Assembly: GCA_964471755.1 (NCBI GenBank)
Contig: CAYYJM010000117.1
Coordinates: 1-17,820, forward strand
Direction of reading: 5' to 3'
DNA: 17,820 nt
Origin: CAYYJM01 sp964471755
Lineage (GTDB): Bacteria; Planctomycetota; Planctomycetia; Gemmatales; Gemmataceae
Shown: positions 1-7,624 of the stretch, in pieces
Layout: every line of letters starts with the position of its first letter
Numbering within the stretch: the stretch's first letter is position 1
Made by a program: the position numbers and the translations under genes
The notes under the pieces: model-generated
Databases searched by the model: none
What the model was told of the DNA's origin: nothing
Seen by the model: only the letters and a program-made list of their open reading frames with translations

Positions 1-6
1 CGGAAC

Positions 7-111
7 AGCGCAGGCCCACCAATCCTCGCTCGGGAGCGCAGCGACACCGTTTAGACCAAAGATGTCTGCGGTGTCGCTGCGCTCCCGTCGGAGCATCGGT
101 GGGCCTGCGCT
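7..111. repeat. Long imperfect palindromic repeat
   Basis: Two nested pairs of perfect arms are visible. The outer arms of 14 bp are 7-20 and 98-111. The inner arms of 19 bp are 31-49 and 69-87, the left one reading CGGGAGCGCAGCGACACCG. The segments between them (21-30 and 88-97) match only partly, and the central loop is 19 nt. It lies downstream of the leftward DUF1571-like gene, whose stop is at 192, so its transcript could fold into a long hairpin and might help end transcription, though no T-tract follows. Part of the right arm recurs once more in the window at 10340-10360. The left boundary is unknown because the repeat starts at the window edge. Confidence 0.75.
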
Positions 112-191
112 GGAGCGGGCCTCGGAACGAATCAGGCGTCAGCGGCGCTTCGGCCCACCCTACAATTGGCCGCCACTACGGGGTTGCGCCC

Positions 192-1073
192 TTACCGCTG
201 CAACCCGGCCGGCGGAGCTTTCTTCAACCCCTGGCCGGAGAAACGGTCCTTCTGGAAGGGTGGATTCAGCCGGACGTCCGTAAAGAAGTAGGATCCGAGC
301 AACTCGTTGTCCGGGTTCTTCAGAATCGATCCCGTTTGCAGCCAGGTTTCGCAATCGATGAAGATGACCAGGTCGTTGATGCTGTCGCTTTCTTCGGGAT
401 GCTGAAAGTGGTGGCGATGCAGGACGTAACACGGTCGGCCGCCCACTTCGTCGCGGTTCTGGATGCCCAGGAACTCGATGGCCAGACCGCCCCGGAAGGC
501 TGCCTTGCGCCAACTGGCCAGAGTGCGCCGCATGGCCATCTCGAAGCCGAATTCCTCCAGCGAATAGCGGCCGGACTGGTGAGCCTCCTCGCCACGAACG
601 GAACGCCAGACGTTGCCTCCCAGAGCCAGCAGACCTACTGGCCGGACGAGCAGTTGATCCGGATCGTCCGGCCGTGAATACAGCACCGCCGAGGCCAGAC
701 TCGGATTTTGCTTCCAGTGAAACAGCACCCCGAACGGCTCGACCCGATAATCCACCGCGATGAGTTCCGGCAGACGGAGTTGGCCATCGATCCGCTCGTG
801 CTTGTGCAGCATCAGCCGGCAGCCCCGCACCTCACGTTGGCAGCGCCGGATACACCATTCGAGAAAGGACATCGGATCATGCTGTGCCAGGGTCCGCATC
901 GCGGCGGCGTCGGGCAACGGGGCTCCGTCGTCGGACACCGTGGCGAAGGTCTCCATCGGCTCCGTGCCGGGAGATGGGTTGGCTGGCGGCGGATTGATCG
1001 CGCGGTAGCGATCCGGTGCCACCAGCAGGCAGAGCGGCAGACACAGAAGCAGCCAGAAGAGCAGGCGTTGCAT
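192..1073 (-). CDS. DUF1571-like exported protein
   Basis: This encodes 293 residues of unknown biochemical function. Residues 1-20 form a hydrophobic signal or anchor, followed by a Pro-rich linker (about 26-40), so the protein is probably exported or held at the membrane. The folded part (about 65-275) resembles the DUF1571 family common in planctomycetes: a Lys/His-Glu-Arg stretch followed by 'DGQL' (about 90-99), a 'YRVEPFGVLFHW' strand (about 109-120) and an acidic C-terminal region. Cys74, Cys78 and Cys85 precede the core. The start at 1073 was chosen because a GGGAGG ribosome-binding site lies about 10 nt upstream and the signal sequence begins directly there; an in-frame ATG 13 codons earlier would place polar residues before it. 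It diverges from the hydrolase gene at 1315. The family call was made by eye. Confidence 0.8.
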   Translation of the reverse strand: MQRLLFWLLLCLPLCLLVAPDRYRAINPPPANPSPGTEPMETFATVSDDGAPLPDAAAMRTLAQHDPMSFLEWCIRRCQREVRGCRLMLHKHERIDGQLRLPELIAVDYRVEPFGVLFHWKQNPSLASAVLYSRPDDPDQLLVRPVGLLALGGNVWRSVRGEEAHQSGRYSLEEFGFEMAMRRTLASWRKAAFRGGLAIEFLGIQNRDEVGGRPCYVLHRHHFQHPEESDSINDLVIFIDCETWLQTGSILKNPDNELLGSYFFTDVRLNPPFQKDRFSGQGLKKAPPAGLQR

Positions 1074-1119
1074 GGATCCGACCACCTCCCTCTGCGGCCC
1101 GTGACCGTTCACTGGCTGG

Positions 1120-1125
1120 ATTTTA
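1120..1125 (-). promoter_or_regulatory. Possible -10 box for the DUF1571-like gene
   Basis: On the minus strand the hexamer TAAAAT lies about 47 nt upstream of the ATG at 1073, matching the sigma-70 -10 consensus at five of six positions. I see no convincing -35 box at normal spacing, so this is a weak call based on position and one hexamer. Confidence 0.22.
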
Positions 1126-1314
1126 CCACGCCGACGCAGAAAGGAACAGCGACACAGTTCGGGGAAAGTGCGGAAATCGGGCAGCGCCTTCCGATTGGGA
1201 CGGCCTCCGTCTGCCCGGTCGGATGGGTCTTCTCAGGAATCGGTTCAGTGGGACACTCGTTCTTGAAATAATGGACTGGAAGAGCAACCCAGAACCGGTG
1301 GGGAGGACCGGAGC

Positions 1315-2121
1315 ATGCCCGGCGCGATGAGCGCGACACTGGCCCGGCTGACGCTGGCCCTGATGCTGTCAGGATTGCTCTCCGGCTGCGCGATGACCAC
1401 GGGGCCGCGCCTGAGTACGTCCGGGATGCCGGTCCACCTCCGTGGCATCGTGGTCGTCGTCGATGGCGCGGGCGGAACCTCGGTCACCTCCCAGTCGCTG
1501 GATCAGGTGGTGCAGGCGCAGCGACTGCCGCTCGCCGTGGTCGCCTACGACTGGTCGCACGGCTGGGGTCGCTTCATCGCCGACAACTGGGACACCGACC
1601 ATCTGGAGCAGCAAGGCCAGGATCTGGCACAGTTCCTGGTCGCCGCTCAAAAGCAGTATCCCGGTCTGCCCATTCACGTTCTGGCGTACAGCGCGGGCAG
1701 TTCCCTGGTCGTTCGCGCGGCCCAGCAGTTGCCGCCGAACTCGCTCGGTCGGGTGGTCTTCCTGGCCCCGGCCGTCTCGGCCCATACGGACGTGCGACCG
1801 CTGCTCTGCTCGGCCCGCTGCGGTCTGGACGTCTACACCAGCCAGCGCGACGTCTTCTACCTCGGCCTCGGCGTCCGGATGATCGGCCCAACCGGAGGTG
1901 GCCCCCTTCCCGCCGCCGGCCGGGCGGGCTTTCAGCCGGTCATCGCCGGCCCTTCGGACGTGGCGCTGTACCAGGCCCGGCTTCGCCACCACCCCTGGGG
2001 ACCGGAGTACAGCTGGACCGGCAACACCGGTCAGCACGGCGGCGGCCATGCCCCGAAATTCCTTTCGACATACATCGTTCCGTCCTTCATGCAGTCCGCG
2101 CCGTCGGCTGCTATCCCCTGA
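1315..2121 (+). CDS. Lipoprotein alpha/beta-hydrolase-like protein
   Basis: This 268-residue protein looks like an exported, lipid-anchored serine hydrolase of unknown substrate. It starts with a signal peptide ending in a lipobox LLSGC (21-25), so Cys25 would be the lipidated residue. A hydrophobic strand followed by 'DGAGGTS' (about 45-56) could form the oxyanion region. The likely nucleophile elbow is A124-Y125-S126-A127-G128 inside 'IHVLAYSAGSS', after a predicted strand and before a helix, as in alpha/beta hydrolases. The first Gly of the usual GxSxG is Ala here. His241 or His245 in 'HGGGH' is a good catalytic histidine candidate, and Asp215 could be the acid. A GGGGAGG ribosome-binding site lies about 8 nt before the ATG. 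The ATPase gene follows after 74 bp. The fold is fairly sure; activity and substrate are not. Confidence 0.75.
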   Translation: MPGAMSATLARLTLALMLSGLLSGCAMTTGPRLSTSGMPVHLRGIVVVVDGAGGTSVTSQSLDQVVQAQRLPLAVVAYDWSHGWGRFIADNWDTDHLEQQGQDLAQFLVAAQKQYPGLPIHVLAYSAGSSLVVRAAQQLPPNSLGRVVFLAPAVSAHTDVRPLLCSARCGLDVYTSQRDVFYLGLGVRMIGPTGGGPLPAAGRAGFQPVIAGPSDVALYQARLRHHPWGPEYSWTGNTGQHGGGHAPKFLSTYIVPSFMQSAPSAAIP

Positions 2122-2195
2122 GCGGCTCTCTCACTATAACTCCGAGAGATCCGTCTAGAGGAAGGGCGGACGACGCCTCTCTGGCCGAGACTGCT

Positions 2196-5100
2196 ATGCG
2201 CAATCTTAACGAGATCCAGGCCCAGCTCGGTAGCTCCGCCGAGGCCGGCCTTTCGTCCGACGCCGTCCAGCGAAGCCATGCGACCTTCGGGACGAATCGC
2301 CTGACGCCACTGCCACGAGTGCCGCTCTGGAAGAAATTCCTGGAGAAGTTCGACGAACCGATCATCAAGATCCTGCTGGCGGCCGCCCTGCTGTCCATGT
2401 TCGTCGATCTGTTCCAGTTGCCGACCGAGACCAGTGGTCCGCTCGCCGGTGGCATCGTCCTCGTTCTCGGCGCAGCCGCCGTCATTCTGGCTCTCGTGCG
2501 TGGCGGCGGCGAGTGGGTGCCCTCGATCCTGTTCGGCACGGCGGTCCTGACGTCGATCATCGGTTTCGCTCTGGGCCACCCACTGATCGAGGGCCTGGCG
2601 GTCATGATCGCCGTCATCCTCGCCACGGGAGTCGCCTTCGTGAGCGAGTATCAGAGCGACCGCGAGTTCGAGCTGCTCAACGCTCAGAAGGAATCGATCC
2701 AGGTCAAGGTCGTGCGGGGCGGTCAGTTCCACACGATCACCCTGGAGGACGTGGCTGTCGGCGACCTGATCAAGCTGGAAATCGGCGACGAGATCCCGGC
2801 GGATGGTCGGGTCGTCGCCGCCACCGAGTTGATGGTCGATCAGTCGCTGATGACCGGCGAATCCGAGCCGGTCCGGAAGCTCGTTCGGCCGAACGACACC
2901 AGCGATGGCCCCAGTGAGCCGAACTGTCTCTATCGCGGCACGCAGATCGTCGATGGCATCGGCGAGATGATCGTGACCGAGGTCGGCGATCAGACCTACC
3001 TGGGCAAGATCGCTCGCCGTCTGGCTCCCGACGCCGTCGAGGAGGAAGAGGACGAAACCCCGGCGGAAGGTCAGCCGCAGGCTCCGGCGGAGGGGCAGCC
3101 CGCAGGCGCTGGCGAAGAGCAGCGGGTTCTACACAAGCTGACCATCTCCAAGGCCCTGACGCCGTTGCAGGTCAAGCTGACGCACCTGGCCGAGTTGATC
3201 AGTAACGTCGGCTACGTCGCGGCGGCGTTAATCTTCCTGGCCATGCTCGTCCGTGGTCTGATCATCGGCGAGGTCGGCTACGATGCTGGTCTGCTCGCCA
3301 GTTTCAAGGCCCTGCTCGGCTATTTCGTCTACATGGTCATCGTCATCGTCGTGGCCGTGCCCGAGGGCCTGCCGATGAGCGTGACCGTGTCGCTGGCGAT
3401 GGCCATGCGCAAGATGACGCGGGCCAACTCGCTGGTCCGCCAACTTGTCGCCTGCGAGACGATCGGCTCGGCGACGGTTCTCTGCTCGGACAAGACCGGC
3501 ACGCTGACCCAGAACCGGATGACCGCCGAGCATTTCTACCTGGCCGGGCAGCTCTCCGCACGCAACACGCCGCAGTGGCCCCGGCCGGCGGCGAACCTGG
3601 AGGCGGCTCGCGCGCCGATCGACTGGATCGCCCTGAACAGTGCGGTCAACGCGACGGCCAACCTGGAGGAGAAGCAGGGCAAATTCCTGGTCGTCGGCTC
3701 GACGACGGAAGGAGCCATGCTGAACTACCTCCGCGAGAGCGGCCTGAACTACGCCGATCTGCGCAACCGGCAGTTCCCCGAGATCTACCAGATCAACTTC
3801 TCCTCCGAGCGAAAGCAGATGACCTCGGTGATCCGTCACGGCGGCCGCCTGGTCACGCTGGTCAAGGGCGCGCCGGAACTGCTGCTCGACCGCTGCACGC
3901 ACGTCCTGGGAGCGGACGGCACACCGCAACCGCTGACGGCGGAGGTGCGTCAGGCGATCAACACGGCTCTGGGCGACATGACCGGCCGGGCGATGCGGAC
4001 ACTGGGCTTCGCTCACGCCATCCTGCCGGCGGGGACGCCGGACACCGAGGAGGGCCTGCACGAGCAGCGCGATCGGCTCGGCGAGAACCTGATCTTCGAC
4101 GGCTTCGTCGCCATCCGTGACCCTCTGCGCGATGACGTCAACGAGGCGGTGCAGAAGTGTCGGGAGGCGGGTATCGAGGTCAAGATGATCACCGGCGACA
4201 ACGTGCTGACCGCCCGGGCGATCGCCTTCGACATCGGCCTGATCGACAGCCGGGACGCCGTCATCGACACGCCCTCGGCGAAGATCCTGACCAGCGCCTA
4301 CTTCAACAAGCAGTTCGACCAGCTCAAAGCCCTGCGGAACAAACCGACGCCGACGCCGGACGAGAGACAGCGCGTCGTCGAGTTGCGGGAGCAGCTGACC
4401 GGTCTGCGCGTCCTGGCCCGTGCCCGGCCGCTGGACAAGCACAAGATGGTCGAGTTGCTCCAGGGGCAGAACGACGTCGTCGCCGTGACCGGTGACGGCA
4501 CCAACGACGCTCCGGCCCTGAAGAAGGCCGACGTCGGCCTGGCAATGGGCATCGCCGGCACCGAGGTCGCCAAGGAGGCCAGCAAGATCGTCCTGCTCGA
4601 CGACGCCTTCTCGACGATCGTCAAGGCGACGCACTGGGGCCGGGCGCTGTACGAGAACATTCAGCGCTTCATCCAGTTCCAGCTGACGATCAACGTGTCG
4701 GCACTGCTGATCGCGTTCCTGGGGCCGTTCCTGGGCGTCCGACCGCCGTTCACGGTGCTGCAACTGCTCTGGATCAACGTGATCATGGACACGTTCGCGG
4801 CGATCGCACTCTGCTCCGAGCCGCCGCGCGAGGGGCTGATGCGGATGAAGCCGAAGAAGAAGGACGAGAACATCGTCACGCCGCAGATGGCCTACACGCT
4901 CTTCGCGACAGCTGGCTTCTTCATCGTGGTCATGCTGACGCTCCTGATCGGCATGAAGGGGACGCTGTTCGGCCAGGTTCACTGGTCGCCGTGGTTCGCC
5001 GGCGACGGCCCCGCCTCCGACGAGTTCGCGCCGCTGACGGTGCGTCAGGTGAGCATCTTCTTCACGGTCTACATCTTCTTCCAGGTGTGGAACCTGATCA

Positions 5101-5378
5101 ATTGCCGATCGCTGGTGCCGGAGCAGAGCGGCCTGGTCGGCCTGCACCGCAACCCGATGTTCCTGGTCATCCTCACCATCATCGTCATCATGCAGGTGGT
5201 GCTGGTGATGTGGCCGCCGCTGGCGAGCATCTTCAAGGTCGGGCCGCTCGGCGGGATGGACTGGCTGTGGATCGTCATCGGCACGGCGAGCGTGCTCGTC
5301 TTCGCCGAGATCGCCCGGCGGGTGCGGTTGGCGTCGAAGAAGGAAGCGGCAGGCGAGCGTGGGGCGTCAGCCCCATGA
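2196..5378 (+). CDS. PMCA-type calcium-translocating P-type ATPase
   Basis: This 1060-residue integral membrane pump should use ATP to export Ca2+. All P-type landmarks are present: TGES (220-223) in the actuator domain, PEGLP (389-393) in M4, the phosphorylated Asp432 in DKTGT, KGAPE (557-561) in the nucleotide domain and TGDGTNDAPAL (765-775) in the hinge. The Ca2+ site residues Glu390, Asn861 and Asp865 (in 'LLWINVIMDT') match the single-site plasma-membrane (type IIB) pumps. The usual ten helices can be placed, but residues 81-128 hold two further hydrophobic segments between M1 and M2. An acidic Pro/Gln-rich linker (279-310) with two PAEGQP units sits before M3. No autoinhibitory tail is evident. 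The last eight residues, GERGASAP, are encoded by an intergenic repeat. The start has only a weak ribosome-binding site but fits the family N-terminus. The family call is secure; the ion is inferred from the motifs. Confidence 0.95.
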   Translation: MRNLNEIQAQLGSSAEAGLSSDAVQRSHATFGTNRLTPLPRVPLWKKFLEKFDEPIIKILLAAALLSMFVDLFQLPTETSGPLAGGIVLVLGAAAVILALVRGGGEWVPSILFGTAVLTSIIGFALGHPLIEGLAVMIAVILATGVAFVSEYQSDREFELLNAQKESIQVKVVRGGQFHTITLEDVAVGDLIKLEIGDEIPADGRVVAATELMVDQSLMTGESEPVRKLVRPNDTSDGPSEPNCLYRGTQIVDGIGEMIVTEVGDQTYLGKIARRLAPDAVEEEEDETPAEGQPQAPAEGQPAGAGEEQRVLHKLTISKALTPLQVKLTHLAELISNVGYVAAALIFLAMLVRGLIIGEVGYDAGLLASFKALLGYFVYMVIVIVVAVPEGLPMSVTVSLAMAMRKMTRANSLVRQLVACETIGSATVLCSDKTGTLTQNRMTAEHFYLAGQLSARNTPQWPRPAANLEAARAPIDWIALNSAVNATANLEEKQGKFLVVGSTTEGAMLNYLRESGLNYADLRNRQFPEIYQINFSSERKQMTSVIRHGGRLVTLVKGAPELLLDRCTHVLGADGTPQPLTAEVRQAINTALGDMTGRAMRTLGFAHAILPAGTPDTEEGLHEQRDRLGENLIFDGFVAIRDPLRDDVNEAVQKCREAGIEVKMITGDNVLTARAIAFDIGLIDSRDAVIDTPSAKILTSAYFNKQFDQLKALRNKPTPTPDERQRVVELREQLTGLRVLARARPLDKHKMVELLQGQNDVVAVTGDGTNDAPALKKADVGLAMGIAGTEVAKEASKIVLLDDAFSTIVKATHWGRALYENIQRFIQFQLTINVSALLIAFLGPFLGVRPPFTVLQLLWINVIMDTFAAIALCSEPPREGLMRMKPKKKDENIVTPQMAYTLFATAGFFIVVMLTLLIGMKGTLFGQVHWSPWFAGDGPASDEFAPLTVRQVSIFFTVYIFFQVWNLINCRSLVPEQSGLVGLHRNPMFLVILTIIVIMQVVLVMWPPLASIFKVGPLGGMDWLWIVIGTASVLVFAEIARRVRLASKKEAAGERGASAP

Positions 5379-5484
5379 CTCTTCGTCTTCGCAGCGTCTC
5401 TTTGGCGAGCGTGGGGCGTCAGCCCCATGACTCTTCGTCTTCGCAGCGTGCCGGCAGTCATGGGGCTGACGCCCCACGCTCGCC
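5352..5484. repeat. Triple palindromic repeat overlapping the ATPase stop
   Basis: Two identical 46-bp copies (5352-5397 and 5404-5449) lie in direct orientation with a 52-bp period. A third, shorter copy (5456-5484) is inverted and matches the first 29 bp of the unit exactly. Each copy contains a small hairpin, GGGGC-GTCA-GCCCC. The ATPase stop codon TGA (5376-5378) lies inside copy 1, and the ferredoxin gene begins 21 bp after copy 3. Copies 2 and 3 can pair to form a 29-bp stem in the transcript, which could end or dampen transcription between the two genes. Confidence 0.9.
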
Positions 5485-5505
5485 GCTCCGAATAGGGAGT
5501 ATCCG

Positions 5506-5910
5506 ATGTCCGCGGACAAAGAGACGCAGCTCGCCGCCATCGCGGACAAACTCGGCATCGGCGGCTACAAACGCCATGTCCTGATCTGCCTGGGCCCGAA
5601 CTGCTGCACCGAGGAGGTGGGCAACGCGGCCTGGGATCTGCTCAAGAAACTGCTCAAGGAAAAGGGCCTGCTCACCGGCGAGAATGCCTGCTACCGGACC
5701 CGTGTCGGCTGCCTGCGTGTCTGCTGTCACGGCCCGCAGGCGGTCGTCTATCCCGAGGGGACGTGGTATCACGACCTGACGGCCGACCGCATTCCCGAGT
5801 TCGTGCAGCAGCACCTGATCGAGGGCAAGCCGCTGGAGGACCTCGTCTACGCTCATAACCCGCTGACGATGCCAGCGGAAGGTCAAGATTCCGACCCGGC
5901 CAGCGAATAG
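5506..5910 (+). CDS. Thioredoxin-like [2Fe-2S] ferredoxin
   Basis: This 134-residue cytoplasmic protein resembles the thioredoxin-fold [2Fe-2S] ferredoxins, which carry electrons for unidentified partners. The N-terminal strand 'RHVLICLGPNCC' brings Cys29 and Cys33/Cys34. The second cluster motif is 'VGCLRVCCHGPQAVVYPEGTWY' split as C69-x3-C73 followed by HGP and a strand. The pattern C-x3/4-C ... C-x3-C is that of the family. Cys62 and Cys74 are additional cysteines near the cluster. The short C-terminal tail (about 118-134) is polar and probably disordered. AGGGAG about 8 nt before the ATG supports the start. The gene follows the Ca2+ ATPase but is separated by the triple repeat, so a shared function cannot be claimed. 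The next gene begins 61 bp later with its own ribosome-binding site. Confidence 0.85.
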   Translation: MSADKETQLAAIADKLGIGGYKRHVLICLGPNCCTEEVGNAAWDLLKKLLKEKGLLTGENACYRTRVGCLRVCCHGPQAVVYPEGTWYHDLTADRIPEFVQQHLIEGKPLEDLVYAHNPLTMPAEGQDSDPASE

Positions 5911-5971
5911 AAAGAAAAGGACGTTCGTTCCTTCACGTCGAGAGTCCCACTATCTGAAAAAGGGGGTCCGC

Positions 5972-7624
5972 ATGGTGCGAGGGCTATGGCGGCGGACGAC
6001 CGGTGTCGCGCTGTTGGCCGTGGCGGTGTTGATGGGTTCGTCGGTCCAGGCGGCCGACAACTCCCTGCAGCTGGTGCCCGCCGATGCCGGTTTCTATTCC
6101 GCGATGCTCCGCAACAAGGAGCAGGTCGATCGACTGATCAACAGCAAGGCCTTCCAGGCCGTCTGGAACCTACCGCAGGTGCAGACCGGCTGGAAGAAGT
6201 TCCAGGAAGAGTACAACAAGGAGTCGGGCGACCTGGCCAGGTTCCGTCAGGTCCTGCAATCGCCCCGGGGCCAGGAAGTCGTCGCCGTTCTGACCGAGGC
6301 CGTCTCCGACGAGATCTTCCTCTACGGCAGCGACGCCATCGGCGACACGCTGAAGCTGGCGATGACCGTCGGCAACGGCCTTCAGTTTGGCCCACTCAAG
6401 GCCCTGCTGCAAGGCCAGGCGGGGGGCCTGGATCCGGAGAAACTCCAGACCTACTTTATCCTGAAGGCCCTGGCGGACAACCTCAACCTGATCAAGGTGC
6501 CCGACCTCGTGATCGGCTTCAAGATCAAGAACACCGAGCGGGCCGAGAAGCTCCTCGCCCAGCTCGAAACCCTGATCCAGGAGCAGGCCCTCAAGAACGC
6601 TCCGGCACCGATCAAGGGCCGCTTCAAGCGAACTCAGGTCGGCAAGAGCAGCCTCCTGACGGTCAACCTCGATGGCTCGCTCGTCCCCTGGGACCGCGTG
6701 CCGATCAGCGATCTGGAGCAGAAGGAAGGCGAGTTCGCCGGACTGGTCCAGAAGCTCCGGCAACTGACCCTGACGGTGACGCTCGGCCTTCACGAGGGCT
6801 TCCTCGTCGTCGGCATCGGCCCCTCGACCGAGCCGATCGCGAAACTGAGCGCCGGTGGTCCTCTCCTGAAGGATCGACCCGAGTTCAAGACGCTGAGCAA
6901 GGCCGGTGACAACAAGCTGACCGACATCAACTACACCAGCAAGAGCTTCCTGACGAAGATCACCTCTGGCAACGTGGAACAGTTCGATCAGATGCTCACC
7001 CTGGCCCGCGACGGGCTGAAGGCGTCGCCCTTGCCGGAGGAACGCCAGGCGGCGATTCTGAAGGACCTCGAAAACCTGGTCAAGGATCTGAAGGCGATGC
7101 AGCCCACCTACGGGGCCGCCCTGGCGTTCAACTTCGCCACCGCTCGCGGCACCGAGGGCTACGCCCATGACTGGACGAAGTATCCGACGCTGCCCACTCC
7201 GGCAGCGGTCAAGCCGCTGACGATGCTCAGTCACCTCGGCGGAGATCCGATCCTGGCGGTCGTCGGTCGCGGCAAGGTCGATGTCGAGCAGTACCGGGCG
7301 CTCGCGAAGTACGTTCGGGCCGCCTACGGCCATGCCACGGCCCTGATCCGTCCCAACATCACCGACGAGGAGAAGCAGAAACGCTTCGACGAGGTCACGA
7401 AGCTGCTGTGCTTGTGGCCGGCGAGGATGGCGTCAGCGGCGACGACATCACGGCCAACCTGCTCTACCCGGCGACGGCGGACGGGCAGCTCGGCTTCGTC
7501 CTCGACGCCAAATGGACGAGCAAGGAATGGGTCGCTGGCGTGCCGTTCGAGAAGGCGATGCCGATGGTCGAGATCGGCCTGCTGCTGGGCCTGTCCGACA
7601 GCGAGGCGTTCGTCAAGGCCCTGA
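5972..7624 (+). CDS. Secreted protein of unknown role, N-terminal part (frameshifted)
   Basis: The open frame encodes 550 residues, but only the first ~479 look like real protein. A signal peptide (residues 1-27, ending VQA) predicts export. The mature start 'LQLVPADAGFYSAMLRNKEQVDRL' resembles a family of large exported planctomycete proteins, and possibly DUF3352, though I cannot confirm this. The body is rich in Leu, Lys and Asp, with helices alternating with short strands such as 'HEGFLVVGIGPS', and has no metal or catalytic motif I recognise. After 'RFDEVTKLL' (residue 479, base 7408) the frame turns into Arg/Ser/Thr-rich low-complexity sequence, typical of out-of-frame GC-rich DNA. The sensible continuation lies in the -1 frame from 7408 to 8166. 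Joined, the product would be about 731 residues. A ribosome-binding site (GGGGGT) precedes the ATG. Confidence 0.75.
   Translation: MVRGLWRRTTGVALLAVAVLMGSSVQAADNSLQLVPADAGFYSAMLRNKEQVDRLINSKAFQAVWNLPQVQTGWKKFQEEYNKESGDLARFRQVLQSPRGQEVVAVLTEAVSDEIFLYGSDAIGDTLKLAMTVGNGLQFGPLKALLQGQAGGLDPEKLQTYFILKALADNLNLIKVPDLVIGFKIKNTERAEKLLAQLETLIQEQALKNAPAPIKGRFKRTQVGKSSLLTVNLDGSLVPWDRVPISDLEQKEGEFAGLVQKLRQLTLTVTLGLHEGFLVVGIGPSTEPIAKLSAGGPLLKDRPEFKTLSKAGDNKLTDINYTSKSFLTKITSGNVEQFDQMLTLARDGLKASPLPEERQAAILKDLENLVKDLKAMQPTYGAALAFNFATARGTEGYAHDWTKYPTLPTPAAVKPLTMLSHLGGDPILAVVGRGKVDVEQYRALAKYVRAAYGHATALIRPNITDEEKQKRFDEVTKLLCLWPARMASAATTSRPTCSTRRRRTGSSASSSTPNGRARNGSLACRSRRRCRWSRSACCWACPTARRSSRP

Noticed and set aside
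3228..5147. 639-codon open frame on the minus strand
   Set aside because: It is antisense to the Ca2+ ATPase; the His/Asp/Arg-rich translation shows no protein family features.
7395..7425. Programmed ribosomal frameshifting in the secreted-protein gene
   Set aside because: I find no slippery heptamer of the X-XXY-YYZ type at the junction, so a sequencing error or mutation is the simpler reading.
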